From: an uncultured Flavobacteriaceae bacterium
GTDB lineage: Bacteria; Bacteroidota; Bacteroidia; Flavobacteriales; Flavobacteriaceae
DNA length: 64,000 nucleotides
Reading direction: 5' to 3'
Assembly: GCA_905181625.1 (NCBI GenBank)
Contig: CAJIYJ010000005.1
Span: 62,001-126,000 of the forward strand
Part shown: piece after piece, positions 39,134 to 47,646 of the stretch
Numbering within the stretch: the stretch's first letter is position 1
Layout: the number at the start of each line of letters is the position of its first letter
Translations under genes and position numbers: made by a program
The notes under the pieces: model-generated
Databases searched by the model: none
What the model saw: only the letters and a program-made list of their open reading frames with translations
What the model was told of the DNA's origin: nothing

Positions 39134-40151
39134 GAATTCTTTCATGAACTTCTTCAATTTCTTTTAATACTTCCTGGCTTAAATTAATTTTTATACTCTC
39201 AATGTTTTCTTTTAATTGACTCAACTTAGATGCGCCAATAATATTACTAGTGACAAAAGGCTGTGAATTCACAAAAGCCAAAGACATTTGGGTTAAAGAA
39301 AGATTATTTTTTGAAGCTATTTCCATGTATAATTGAGTTGCTCTCATAGATTTCTCACCTGAAAATCTTTTTAAATTCGGGAAAAGCTTAAGCCTACTAT
39401 CTTCAGGTAAATTTCCTTTTAAATATTTACCGCTTAATACCCCAAATCCCAAAGGAGAGTAAGCCAGTAGACCTGTGTTTTCTCTCATACAAATTTCGGC
39501 GTTTCCAACCTCAAAAAGTCTGTTTAATAAACTATATGGATTTTGAATAGTAATCATTTTTGGCAATTGTTTTTTAGATAATCCTAAAAATTTCATAACT
39601 CCCCATGGATTTTCATTTGAAAGTCCTACCTGTCTTATTTTTCCTGAATCAATTAATTTTTTTAAAGTTTGTAAAACATTTTCAAAATTTTCCGACCACT
39701 TATCTTCTTCAATATATTTGAATCCTCTTTTTCCAAAAAAATTACTTTCTCTTTCTGGCCAATGAAGTTGAAATAAATCTATATAGTCTGTTTTTAATCT
39801 TTTTAGACTTCCATCAACAGCTTCAAATAAAGCCTCTTTACTAAACCCATTTGTTCTTATATGTTTAGTGTAATCCCCTGGTCCTGCTATTTTTGTTGCT
39901 AATACAATATCTTTTCTATTGGCCTTTTCACTCATCCAATTACCTATTATTCTCTCTGTATCAGCATACTTAGAGGCAGTCGCCGGAACAGGATAAAGTT
40001 CTGCTGTATCAAAAAAGTTAATTCCATTTTCTAAAGCATAATTCATTTGCTCTTTTGCTTCTTGAATATTATTTTGATTTCCAAAAGTCATTGTGCCTAA
40101 ACAAATTTTACTGACTTTTATGTCGCTATTTGGTAATGATGTGTATTTCAT
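39117..40151 (-). CDS. Tas-like aldo/keto reductase
   Basis: A 344-residue NADP-dependent aldo/keto reductase most like E. coli Tas. The catalytic tetrad is visible: Asp and Tyr in FFDTAELYPVPA, Lys in LATKIAG, and His in LFQLHWPERE. The C-terminal cofactor-binding motif is IIGASKLSQLKENI. The substrate is unknown. It overlaps xth by 4 bases and the convergent radA by 17. Confidence 0.9.
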   Translation of the reverse strand: MKYTSLPNSDIKVSKICLGTMTFGNQNNIQEAKEQMNYALENGINFFDTAELYPVPATASKYADTERIIGNWMSEKANRKDIVLATKIAGPGDYTKHIRTNGFSKEALFEAVDGSLKRLKTDYIDLFQLHWPERESNFFGKRGFKYIEEDKWSENFENVLQTLKKLIDSGKIRQVGLSNENPWGVMKFLGLSKKQLPKMITIQNPYSLLNRLFEVGNAEICMRENTGLLAYSPLGFGVLSGKYLKGNLPEDSRLKLFPNLKRFSGEKSMRATQLYMEIASKNNLSLTQMSLAFVNSQPFVTSNIIGASKLSQLKENIESIKINLSQEVLKEIEEVHERIPNPAP

Positions 40152-40912
40152 AATTTTAATTCAACTGCAATGGGGCAATGATCAGAATGTTTAATCTCAT
40201 CTAATATGTAAGCTGACTTGATTTTAGACTTTAAATTGTTTGAAACCATGTTATAGTCAATTCTCCAGCCCTTATTATTGTCTCTAGAGTTAGCTCTGTA
40301 ACTCCACCAGCTGTAGCAATGTGGTTCAGAATTCAAGTGTCTAAAGGAGTCTACAAAACCTGAATTAATAAAGTTAGTTATCCAAAATCTTTCTTCCGGT
40401 AAAAACCCAGAAAATTTGACGTTCCTAATGGGATCATGAATGTCTATAGCTTCATGACAAATATTATAATCTCCACAGATAATTAAATTTGGAAATGATT
40501 TTTTTAATTCCATAATATAATTATAAAATTCCTCCATGTATTTAAATTTATATCCTAATCTATTGATGTTAGTGCCCGATGGTAAATACAAGCTCATTAC
40601 AGAAAATTCTTCGAAATCAACTCTTAAGTTTCTTCCCTCAAAATCCATATGATCTATTCCTGTTCCATATTGGATGTTCTTAGGTTTAGATTTTGACAAA
40701 ATTGCAACTCCACTATATCCTTTTTTATTTGCAGAAAACCAATAATTATATTTGTACCCAATTTCAGAAAATACGTCTAAGTCTAACTGATCTTCGTTTG
40801 CTTTAATTTCTTGAAGACATATTACATCTGGACTGTATTCTTCTAGCCAATTTAAAAATCCTTTCTTTATAGCGGCTCTTATGCCGTTAACATTATAAGA
40901 GAAAATTTTCAT
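40148..40912 (-). CDS. xth: Exodeoxyribonuclease III
   Basis: AP endonuclease and 3' exonuclease for base excision repair. 254 residues, exonuclease-endonuclease-phosphatase fold. Active-site motifs are YNVNGIRAA, CLQEIKA, GDYNICHEAID, a GWRIDYNMVS segment, and SDHCPI near the end. It follows glyS by 1 base. Confidence 0.94.
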   Translation of the reverse strand: MKIFSYNVNGIRAAIKKGFLNWLEEYSPDVICLQEIKANEDQLDLDVFSEIGYKYNYWFSANKKGYSGVAILSKSKPKNIQYGTGIDHMDFEGRNLRVDFEEFSVMSLYLPSGTNINRLGYKFKYMEEFYNYIMELKKSFPNLIICGDYNICHEAIDIHDPIRNVKFSGFLPEERFWITNFINSGFVDSFRHLNSEPHCYSWWSYRANSRDNNKGWRIDYNMVSNNLKSKIKSAYILDEIKHSDHCPIAVELKL

Positions 40913-40913
40913 A

Positions 40914-42449
40914 TTATGCTTTTAGCCAGGTCTGAATATTTAAAGCAGACTTGATTTTAGAAGTCACTTCATCTATAGTTAACCTTTCTTGAATCATAGA
41001 ATCTCTATCCCTTATTGTTACTGTTCCGTCTTCAATTGATTGATGATCTACTGTTATACAAAAAGGAGTTCCTAAAGCATCTTGCCTTCTATACCTTCTT
41101 CCTACTGCATCTTTTTCGTCATAAATAACCTCATAATCCCATTTTAATTTTTTAAATATTTTTTTTGCAAGCTCGGGCAAACCATCTTTTTTAATTAAAG
41201 GTAGAATAGCAATTTTTATGGGAGCTAATATTGATGGTAATTTAAGAACCGTTCTTATAGACCCGTCTTTTAAATCTTCTTCTTCAAGTGAGTTTGAAAA
41301 AATAGCTAAAAACATTCTATCTAAACCAATAGAGGTTTCTAAAACATAGGGGGTGTATCTTTCATTAGTTTGATTATCAAAATATTTAATCTTTTTTGAA
41401 GAAAATTTTTCATGATTAGTTAGATCAAAATCAGTTCTAGAGTGAATCCCTTCTAATTCCTTGAATCCAAATGGAAATTTAAATTCAATATCGCAAGCAG
41501 CGTCAGCATAATGTGCTAGTTTTTCGTGATCATGAAACCTATAGTTTTCAGCTTTTATTCCCAATGACAAATGCCACTTTAATCTAGTTTCTTTCCATTT
41601 ACTATACCACTCCATTTGAGTTCCGGGCTTTATAAAAAATTGCATTTCCATCTGTTCAAATTCTCTCATTCTAAAAATAAATTGCCTTGCTACAATTTCA
41701 TTTCTAAAAGCTTTACCAATTTGAGCGATTCCAAAAGGAATTTTCAACCTACTAGTTTTTTGAACATTTAAAAAATTTACAAAGATACCTTGAGCAGTTT
41801 CTGGTCTTAAGTATAAATCCATTGCATTTTCAGACGAAGCCCCTAGTTTTGTACCAAACATTAAATTAAATTGTTTAATATCAGTCCAATTTTTTGAACC
41901 AGAAACTGGACAAACAATCTCTAAGTCCTCAATCATTTTTTTCAAACTAACTAAGTCGTCGTCGTCAAGTGCTTTTGAGAAATCATTATGAATTAATTTT
42001 ATTTTATCGAGATACTGTAAAACTCTAGGGTTCGTGCTAATATATTTTTCTTTATCAAAATTTTCACCAAATTTTTTTTGAGCCTTTGCAACTTCTTTGT
42101 CAATTTTTTTTTCGATTTTTGATATATGATCCTCTATTAAAACATCAGCTCTATATCGTTTTTTAGAGTCTTTATTATCAATTAACGGATCGTTAAAGGC
42201 ATCTACGTGTCCAGAGGCTTTCCATATTGATGGGTGCATTAGTATGGCAGAATCAATGTTGACTATATTGTCATTGAGCTGAACCATTGCCTTTAACCAA
42301 TAATCTTTAATGTTGTTTTTAAGTGAAGCACCATTTTGACCATAATCATAAACAGCACTAAGTCCATCATAAATTTCACTAGACGGAAAGACAAACCCAT
42401 ATTCTTTAGCGTGTGATATTACTTTTTTAAATTTTTCTTCTGATGTCAT
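40914..42449 (-). CDS. glyS: Glycyl-tRNA synthetase (single-chain type)
   Basis: Homodimeric class II GlyRS, 511 residues. The N-terminus VISHAKEYGFVFPSSEIYDGL, motif 2 area FRNEIVARQFIFRMREFEQMEMQ and motif 3 SIGLDRMFLAI identify it. The C-terminal anticodon domain includes DEKDAVGRRYRRQDALGTPF. Predicted promoter ends 5 bases before the ATG. Confidence 0.96.
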   Translation of the reverse strand: MTSEEKFKKVISHAKEYGFVFPSSEIYDGLSAVYDYGQNGASLKNNIKDYWLKAMVQLNDNIVNIDSAILMHPSIWKASGHVDAFNDPLIDNKDSKKRYRADVLIEDHISKIEKKIDKEVAKAQKKFGENFDKEKYISTNPRVLQYLDKIKLIHNDFSKALDDDDLVSLKKMIEDLEIVCPVSGSKNWTDIKQFNLMFGTKLGASSENAMDLYLRPETAQGIFVNFLNVQKTSRLKIPFGIAQIGKAFRNEIVARQFIFRMREFEQMEMQFFIKPGTQMEWYSKWKETRLKWHLSLGIKAENYRFHDHEKLAHYADAACDIEFKFPFGFKELEGIHSRTDFDLTNHEKFSSKKIKYFDNQTNERYTPYVLETSIGLDRMFLAIFSNSLEEEDLKDGSIRTVLKLPSILAPIKIAILPLIKKDGLPELAKKIFKKLKWDYEVIYDEKDAVGRRYRRQDALGTPFCITVDHQSIEDGTVTIRDRDSMIQERLTIDEVTSKIKSALNIQTWLKA

Positions 42450-42454
42450 AAAAG

Positions 42455-42462
42455 CAAAAATA
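42455..42462 (-). promoter_or_regulatory. Predicted -7 element of the glyS operon
   Basis: TATTTTTG on the minus strand fits TAnnTTTG and ends just 5 bases before the glyS ATG, which would place the transcript start at or next to the start codon. No convincing -33 element is seen. Confidence 0.5.
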
Positions 42463-42552
42463 GCAGATATATTTTAAAAAATTCTATTTATATTGTTTAA
42501 ATGGAAATAGGAAAAAATAATTGTTAATTTGCTATTGATTTGCAGTTTATAT

Positions 42553-44157
42553 ATGAAAAAAACAAATTTTCTTTTAATATGTTTAATCTCTGTTTTGATC
42601 ACTCAGTGTGCAAAAAGAGGAATTCCAGACGGAGGGCCTAAAGATGAAGCCCCTCCTTTTCTTTTAAAAGCTGAGCCAAAACAAAATTCTATCAATTTTA
42701 GCGAGAAACGTATTAGGCTTTATTTTAACGAATACATTAAGTTAAAAGATTTCAGAAAACAACTTGTAGTTTCTCCGCCAATTGATAAAGCCCTCTATTC
42801 AATAAGTCCTCAATCTGGTGCTTCAAAATATATTCAAATAGACATTAATAATTCATTACCCAAAAACACTACTTATGTTTTCAACTTTGGTCAAAGTATA
42901 GTAGACAATAACGAAGGAAATCCTCTTCCATTTTTTAAATATGTTTTTTCAACTGGCGGATATATAGATTCTTTGAAAATTTCTGGAAATATAAAAAGTG
43001 CTATTAAAAGAACTCCTGATGATTTTATTTCTACATTTTTATACCCTTTTGATGAAAATTTCAATGATTCTTTAATTTTTAATTCTATTCCTAATTATGT
43101 AGGCAGCACCTTAGATAGCACTAATTACGAAATGACTAATCTAAAAAAAGGTAAATATTTATTAGTTGCTATAAAAGATGTAAACAACAATTATAAGTTT
43201 GATCCAGCTTTCGAGCAAATAGGATTTGTATCTGATTTAGTTGATCTCCCAATTAATGATAGCCTAAATATGGAAGTTTTTAAAGAAAACTTACCTTTTA
43301 AAAGTTTTAAACCCTTTTTAGAGAGTAATAATAGAGTTGGCTTTGGTTTTAGTGGAATATATTCTAATGTCACCATAGAACTATTGAACAATTTCGACAA
43401 AGATATTAAATCAGTTTTAACCAAAAATAAAGAAAAAGATACTTTAAGTTATTGGTTTAGTGATATTAAATACGATTCATTAAGGTTCGTTTTAAACAAC
43501 AATGAACAAAAAAATTATTATACTGTAAAATTTAAAGAAGCCGAAAAAGATTCTTTAATCATTACTCCATCCACAAAAACTAGTTTAGAATTAGATGAAA
43601 AGTTCAAAATATTTAGCAACATTCCTTTAGATAGTATTAATACTGAATACATTAAATTAATAAATAAAGATTCTATTTCAATTCCTTTTAAAGCAGTAAT
43701 TGATAAAAATAATTTTGATATAGTTTTTGATTTTGAACTGCTTCCTAATGATAAATATACTTTATCAGTTTTTCCTAACGCAATTGCTGATTTTTTCAAA
43801 TCTTCCAATGACACTTTAAACTATAGTTTTTCAACAAAAAGCAGAGCTGACTATGGTACAATTAAAGCGAGAATTGAAAATATTGTTAATTTCCCAATTA
43901 TAGTACAGTTAACTAATGAAAAAGAAGAGGTTATTCAAGAAAAAGTTTTAGCGTCTTATGAAGATACTTGTGTTTTTGAAAATATTCTCCCATCTAAATA
44001 CTTTATTAGAATTATTGAAGATGCAAATGAAAATAACAAGTGGGATACTGGAAGTTTTTTAAAAAGGATCAAACCTGAAAAAATATTTCATTATAAAGAT
44101 GAGCTTATTGTAAGAGCAAATTGGATTTTAGAGGAGAAAATTAATTTGAGCAATTAA
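42553..44157 (+). CDS. Ig-like (Big_5) domain lipoprotein
   Basis: A 534-residue lipoprotein (lipobox LITQC, Cys19) of a family common in Bacteroidota: AKRGIPDGGPKDEAPP, then an Ig-like domain with FSEKRIRLYFNEYIKL and YVFNFGQSIVDNNEGN, and later repeats containing DVNNNYKFDP and DANENNKWDTG. It likely faces the periplasm or cell surface; the function is unknown. The start is the ATG at 42553; an in-frame TTG at 42529 forms part of a promoter-box-like TTAATTTG and precedes a poor signal. It ends 1 base before convergent sdhB. Confidence 0.82.
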   Translation: MKKTNFLLICLISVLITQCAKRGIPDGGPKDEAPPFLLKAEPKQNSINFSEKRIRLYFNEYIKLKDFRKQLVVSPPIDKALYSISPQSGASKYIQIDINNSLPKNTTYVFNFGQSIVDNNEGNPLPFFKYVFSTGGYIDSLKISGNIKSAIKRTPDDFISTFLYPFDENFNDSLIFNSIPNYVGSTLDSTNYEMTNLKKGKYLLVAIKDVNNNYKFDPAFEQIGFVSDLVDLPINDSLNMEVFKENLPFKSFKPFLESNNRVGFGFSGIYSNVTIELLNNFDKDIKSVLTKNKEKDTLSYWFSDIKYDSLRFVLNNNEQKNYYTVKFKEAEKDSLIITPSTKTSLELDEKFKIFSNIPLDSINTEYIKLINKDSISIPFKAVIDKNNFDIVFDFELLPNDKYTLSVFPNAIADFFKSSNDTLNYSFSTKSRADYGTIKARIENIVNFPIIVQLTNEKEEVIQEKVLASYEDTCVFENILPSKYFIRIIEDANENNKWDTGSFLKRIKPEKIFHYKDELIVRANWILEEKINLSN

Positions 44158-44158
44158 A

Positions 44159-44905
44159 CTATGATTTTATTTTAGCTTTAATAAATTCTCTATTTAATCT
44201 AGCTATGTTTTCAAGTGAAATTCCTTTAGGACATTCTACCTCACAAGCTCCTGTATTAGTACAGTTTCCAAACCCTTCATCATCCATCTGTTTAACCATG
44301 TTTAAAACTCTATCTGTTGCCTCAATTTTTCCTTGTGGAAGTAGAGCGTATTGAGATACTTTTGCTGAAACAAATAACATAGCGCTTGAGTTTTTACACG
44401 TTGCAACACAGGCGCCACAACCGATACATGTTGCGGCATCAAAAGCATTATCAGCCTTTTGTTTTTCTATTGGAATCGAATTTGCGTCTTGAGTATTTCC
44501 AGATGTATTAACAGAAATAAACCCTCCTGCATGTTGAATTCTATCAAAAGAAGATCTGTCTACTACTAAATCTTTAATTACGGGAAAGGTTTTAGCTCTA
44601 AAGGGTTCTATATAGATTGTTTCACCATCATTGAATTTTCTCATATGAAGCTGACAGGTTGTTACCAATCTGTCGGGGCCATGAGCTTCACCATTTATAA
44701 ACATTGAACAAGAGCCGCATATGCCTTCTCTACAGTCATGATCAAATGCCACAGGGTCTAATCCTTCAATAGTTAACTTTTCATTTAAAACATCCATCAT
44801 TTCTAAAAAAGACATGTCAGGCGATATTTTATCAATATCGTAGGACTCTATTTTACCTTTTTCTTTAGAATTTTTTTGTCGCCAAACTTTTAATGTTAGT
44901 TTCAT
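44159..44905 (-). CDS. sdhB: Succinate dehydrogenase / fumarate reductase iron-sulfur subunit
   Basis: 248 residues. Clusters for [2Fe-2S] (CREGICGSC plus a later Cys in TTCQLH), [4Fe-4S] and [3Fe-4S] ([11 protein letters not shown] and [15 protein letters not shown]) are complete. The subunit moves electrons from the flavin in SdhA to quinone. Last gene of sdhCAB, 2 bases after sdhA. Confidence 0.95.
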   Translation of the reverse strand: MKLTLKVWRQKNSKEKGKIESYDIDKISPDMSFLEMMDVLNEKLTIEGLDPVAFDHDCREGICGSCSMFINGEAHGPDRLVTTCQLHMRKFNDGETIYIEPFRAKTFPVIKDLVVDRSSFDRIQHAGGFISVNTSGNTQDANSIPIEKQKADNAFDAATCIGCGACVATCKNSSAMLFVSAKVSQYALLPQGKIEATDRVLNMVKQMDDEGFGNCTNTGACEVECPKGISLENIARLNREFIKAKIKS

Positions 44906-44907
44906 AT

Positions 44908-46911
44908 CTATTTGTAAGACCTAGTTTTAAGTTCAATATTTTCATAATTCAATTGTTCTTTATGTAGAACTGCATCACTAGGATTCCCTTTGTACTCCCA
45001 TGCTGAAACAAAAGTAAAATTTTCATCATCTCTTAAAGCTTCCCCCTCTTTAGACTGATGTTCTTCTCTAAAATGTCCGCCACAGGATTCCTTTCTTTCT
45101 AAAGCATCTTTTGCAAATAGCTCACCTAACTCTAAAAAATCTGAAACTCTTATTGCCTTAGCTAATGGCTCATTAAAAGAGTCACTTGATCCAGGAACTA
45201 ATACGTTAGCGTAGAAATCCTCTCTTAGTATTTTAATTTCTTCAATTGCTTGCTTTAAATCATCAGCATTTCTAGACATCCCACATTTATTCCAAATAAT
45301 TTTACCTAATTTTTTATGATAGTAGTCAACTGTTTTATTTCCTTTAGTTTTTAATAAACTTTCTATTTTTTGTTTAACATCATTTTCAGCTTCTTCAAAC
45401 TCTTTAGAGTCAGTGCTTATGGCTCCAGTTCTAATATCGTCAGCTAGATAATCTCCAATAGTATAGGGTAATACAAAATATCCGTCCGCAAGCCCTTGCA
45501 TTAAAGCAGATGCACCTAATCTATTAGCTCCATGATCAGAGAAATTTGCTTCACCAATAGCAAAACAACCAGGGATTGTAGTCATTAAGTTATAATCAAC
45601 CCATGTTCCTCCCATCGTGTAATGTACAGCAGGGTAAATCATCATTGGGGTTTCGTAAGGGTTTTCATCTACTATTTTTTCATACATCTGAAATAAATTC
45701 CCATACTTAGATTTTACAGCAGCCTTACCTAATTCATTAACCACTTTGATATCATCTTCATCTAGACCCTTCAAATGTGCTTTTTCTTTACCATACCTTA
45801 CAATTGCCGCAGCAAAATCAAGAAAAACTGCTTCTCCTGTTTTATTAACTCCAAAACCAGTATCACAACGTTCTTTAGCTGCTCTTGAAGCTACATCTCT
45901 TGGAACTAAATTGCCAAATGCAGGATATCGCCTTTCTAAATAATAATCTCTTTTATCTTCACTTAAATCTGTCGGGTTTAACTTGCCTTCTCTAATAGCT
46001 TGAGCATCTTCTTTTGTTTTAGGCACCCAGATCCTGCCATCATTTCTCAATGACTCCGACATTAATGTTAATTTTGATTGATGATCTCCAGAAACAGGGA
46101 TACACGTGGGATGTATTTGCGTGAAGCAAGGGTTAGCAAAATATGCTCCTTTTTTGTGAATTTTCCATGTAGCTGAAACATTACTCCCCATCGCATTGGT
46201 CGATAGAAAAAATAAATTTCCATATCCTCCTGAGGCTATAACTACAGCATGTGCTGAATGACGTTCAATTTTTCCATTAATTAAGTTTCTAGTTATAATT
46301 CCTCTTGCTTTTCCATCAACTAGAACTACATCCATCATCTCATGACGATTGAACATTTTAATTTTTCCTCTTGCTATTTGGCGATTCATGGCAGAATATG
46401 CTCCTAAAAGTAATTGTTGCCCAGTTTGACCTTTTGCATAAAAGGTTCTTGACACTAATACACCACCGAAAGATCTATTATCTAATAAGCCTCCGTAATC
46501 TCTTGCAAAAGGAACACCTTGAGCGACGCACTGATCGATAATGTTGGCAGACACTTCTGCAAGTCTGTGAACATTAGATTCTCTTGAACGATAATCCCCT
46601 CCCTTAACAGTATCATAAAATAAACGATGTATAGAATCTCCATCACCTTGATAATTTTTAGCAGCATTAATCCCCCCCTGTGCGGCAATTGAATGAGCTC
46701 TTCTTGGTGAATCTTGAAAACAAAATGATTTTACATTGTATCCCAACTCAGCTAAAGTAGCTGCAGCAGATCCTCCAGCTAAACCAGTTCCTACTACAAT
46801 CACATCGATTTGTCTTTTATTGGCAGGGCTAACTAACCTGATGTTATTTTTGTGGTTGGTCCATTTTTCAGAAATTGGTCCTTTAGGTACTTTCGAATCT
46901 AATTTTGCCAT
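44908..46911 (-). CDS. sdhA: Succinate dehydrogenase / fumarate reductase flavoprotein
   Basis: 667 residues, type B enzyme as usual in Bacteroidota. The FAD-binding motif [19 protein letters not shown] is followed by [15 protein letters not shown] with the flavinylated His. [27 protein letters not shown] and [15 protein letters not shown] are family motifs. Succinate oxidation feeding menaquinone is the expected direction in an aerobe. Confidence 0.96.
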   Translation of the reverse strand: MAKLDSKVPKGPISEKWTNHKNNIRLVSPANKRQIDVIVVGTGLAGGSAAATLAELGYNVKSFCFQDSPRRAHSIAAQGGINAAKNYQGDGDSIHRLFYDTVKGGDYRSRESNVHRLAEVSANIIDQCVAQGVPFARDYGGLLDNRSFGGVLVSRTFYAKGQTGQQLLLGAYSAMNRQIARGKIKMFNRHEMMDVVLVDGKARGIITRNLINGKIERHSAHAVVIASGGYGNLFFLSTNAMGSNVSATWKIHKKGAYFANPCFTQIHPTCIPVSGDHQSKLTLMSESLRNDGRIWVPKTKEDAQAIREGKLNPTDLSEDKRDYYLERRYPAFGNLVPRDVASRAAKERCDTGFGVNKTGEAVFLDFAAAIVRYGKEKAHLKGLDEDDIKVVNELGKAAVKSKYGNLFQMYEKIVDENPYETPMMIYPAVHYTMGGTWVDYNLMTTIPGCFAIGEANFSDHGANRLGASALMQGLADGYFVLPYTIGDYLADDIRTGAISTDSKEFEEAENDVKQKIESLLKTKGNKTVDYYHKKLGKIIWNKCGMSRNADDLKQAIEEIKILREDFYANVLVPGSSDSFNEPLAKAIRVSDFLELGELFAKDALERKESCGGHFREEHQSKEGEALRDDENFTFVSAWEYKGNPSDAVLHKEQLNYENIELKTRSYK

Positions 46912-46914
46912 GGC

Positions 46915-47574
46915 CTAATTATTTAAGTAATGGAAAATAGCTATAAAACAAAACCCAAAAGGAATTCCAATAGCGTATATTTTGCCAATTAATTTTATTG
47001 TTGATGTGAATTTATTATTTACTCCTAAGGATTGAAAAGAAGAAGAAAACCCATGCAATAAGTGTAAAGACAAAAAGCCAAAAGAAATGGTATATAAAAT
47101 AACTTTAATTAAATCTTCAAACTTGTGTGTTAATTCGGTGTAATACCTGTTAGGATCTTCAGGTAAAAATTCGATATACTTATGATTAATCTCTGGAATC
47201 CAAAAGTCATAAAAATGAAGTCCAAGAAAAGATAAAACAACTGCTCCGGTTATAATCATATTCCTAGAAATCCAACTAGCATTTGCACTACCTTTATATT
47301 TAACATATTTTTCAACTCTGGCATTTCTGTTTTGAAAATTTAAGACAAAGCCCATAATGAAATGAAATAAAACTCCTAATATTAAAATAGGTTGCGCAAT
47401 AAACTGGACTATAAAATTAGTCCCCATAAAATGAGAGAGCTGATTAAAGGTAGCCTCACTAAAAACAGAAGATATATTAATTATAAAATGTTGCAGTAAA
47501 AAAATTATTAAAAAAATGCCCGAAAGCGCCATGGATACTTTTCTTAAAATAGAAGACTCTATTACTTTACTCAT
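46915..47574 (-). CDS. sdhC: Succinate dehydrogenase cytochrome b subunit
   Basis: 219 residues with five hydrophobic segments, the single-subunit diheme b558 type. Heme-ligand histidines are expected in FLLQHFIIN, LFHFIMGF, GLHFYDFW and LHLLHGF. The start is the ATG at 47574 (MSKVIESSILRKVSMALSG); an in-frame TTG two codons earlier is less likely. The 72 bases upstream separate it from the sortilin-like gene and show no consensus promoter. Confidence 0.93.
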   Translation of the reverse strand: MSKVIESSILRKVSMALSGIFLIIFLLQHFIINISSVFSEATFNQLSHFMGTNFIVQFIAQPILILGVLFHFIMGFVLNFQNRNARVEKYVKYKGSANASWISRNMIITGAVVLSFLGLHFYDFWIPEINHKYIEFLPEDPNRYYTELTHKFEDLIKVILYTISFGFLSLHLLHGFSSSFQSLGVNNKFTSTIKLIGKIYAIGIPFGFCFIAIFHYLNN

Positions 47575-47646
47575 AAACAACCGATTCTTATTATAAAGGT
47601 AAAATTAAACCATGAATAGTTATAAGACAATAAAAATGAAACTTAT

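Noticed and set aside
47590-47640. TATAAT-like sequence upstream of sdhC
   Set aside because: Bacteroidota promoters use TAnnTTTG, and no full match is present; in AT-rich DNA TATAAT occurs by chance.
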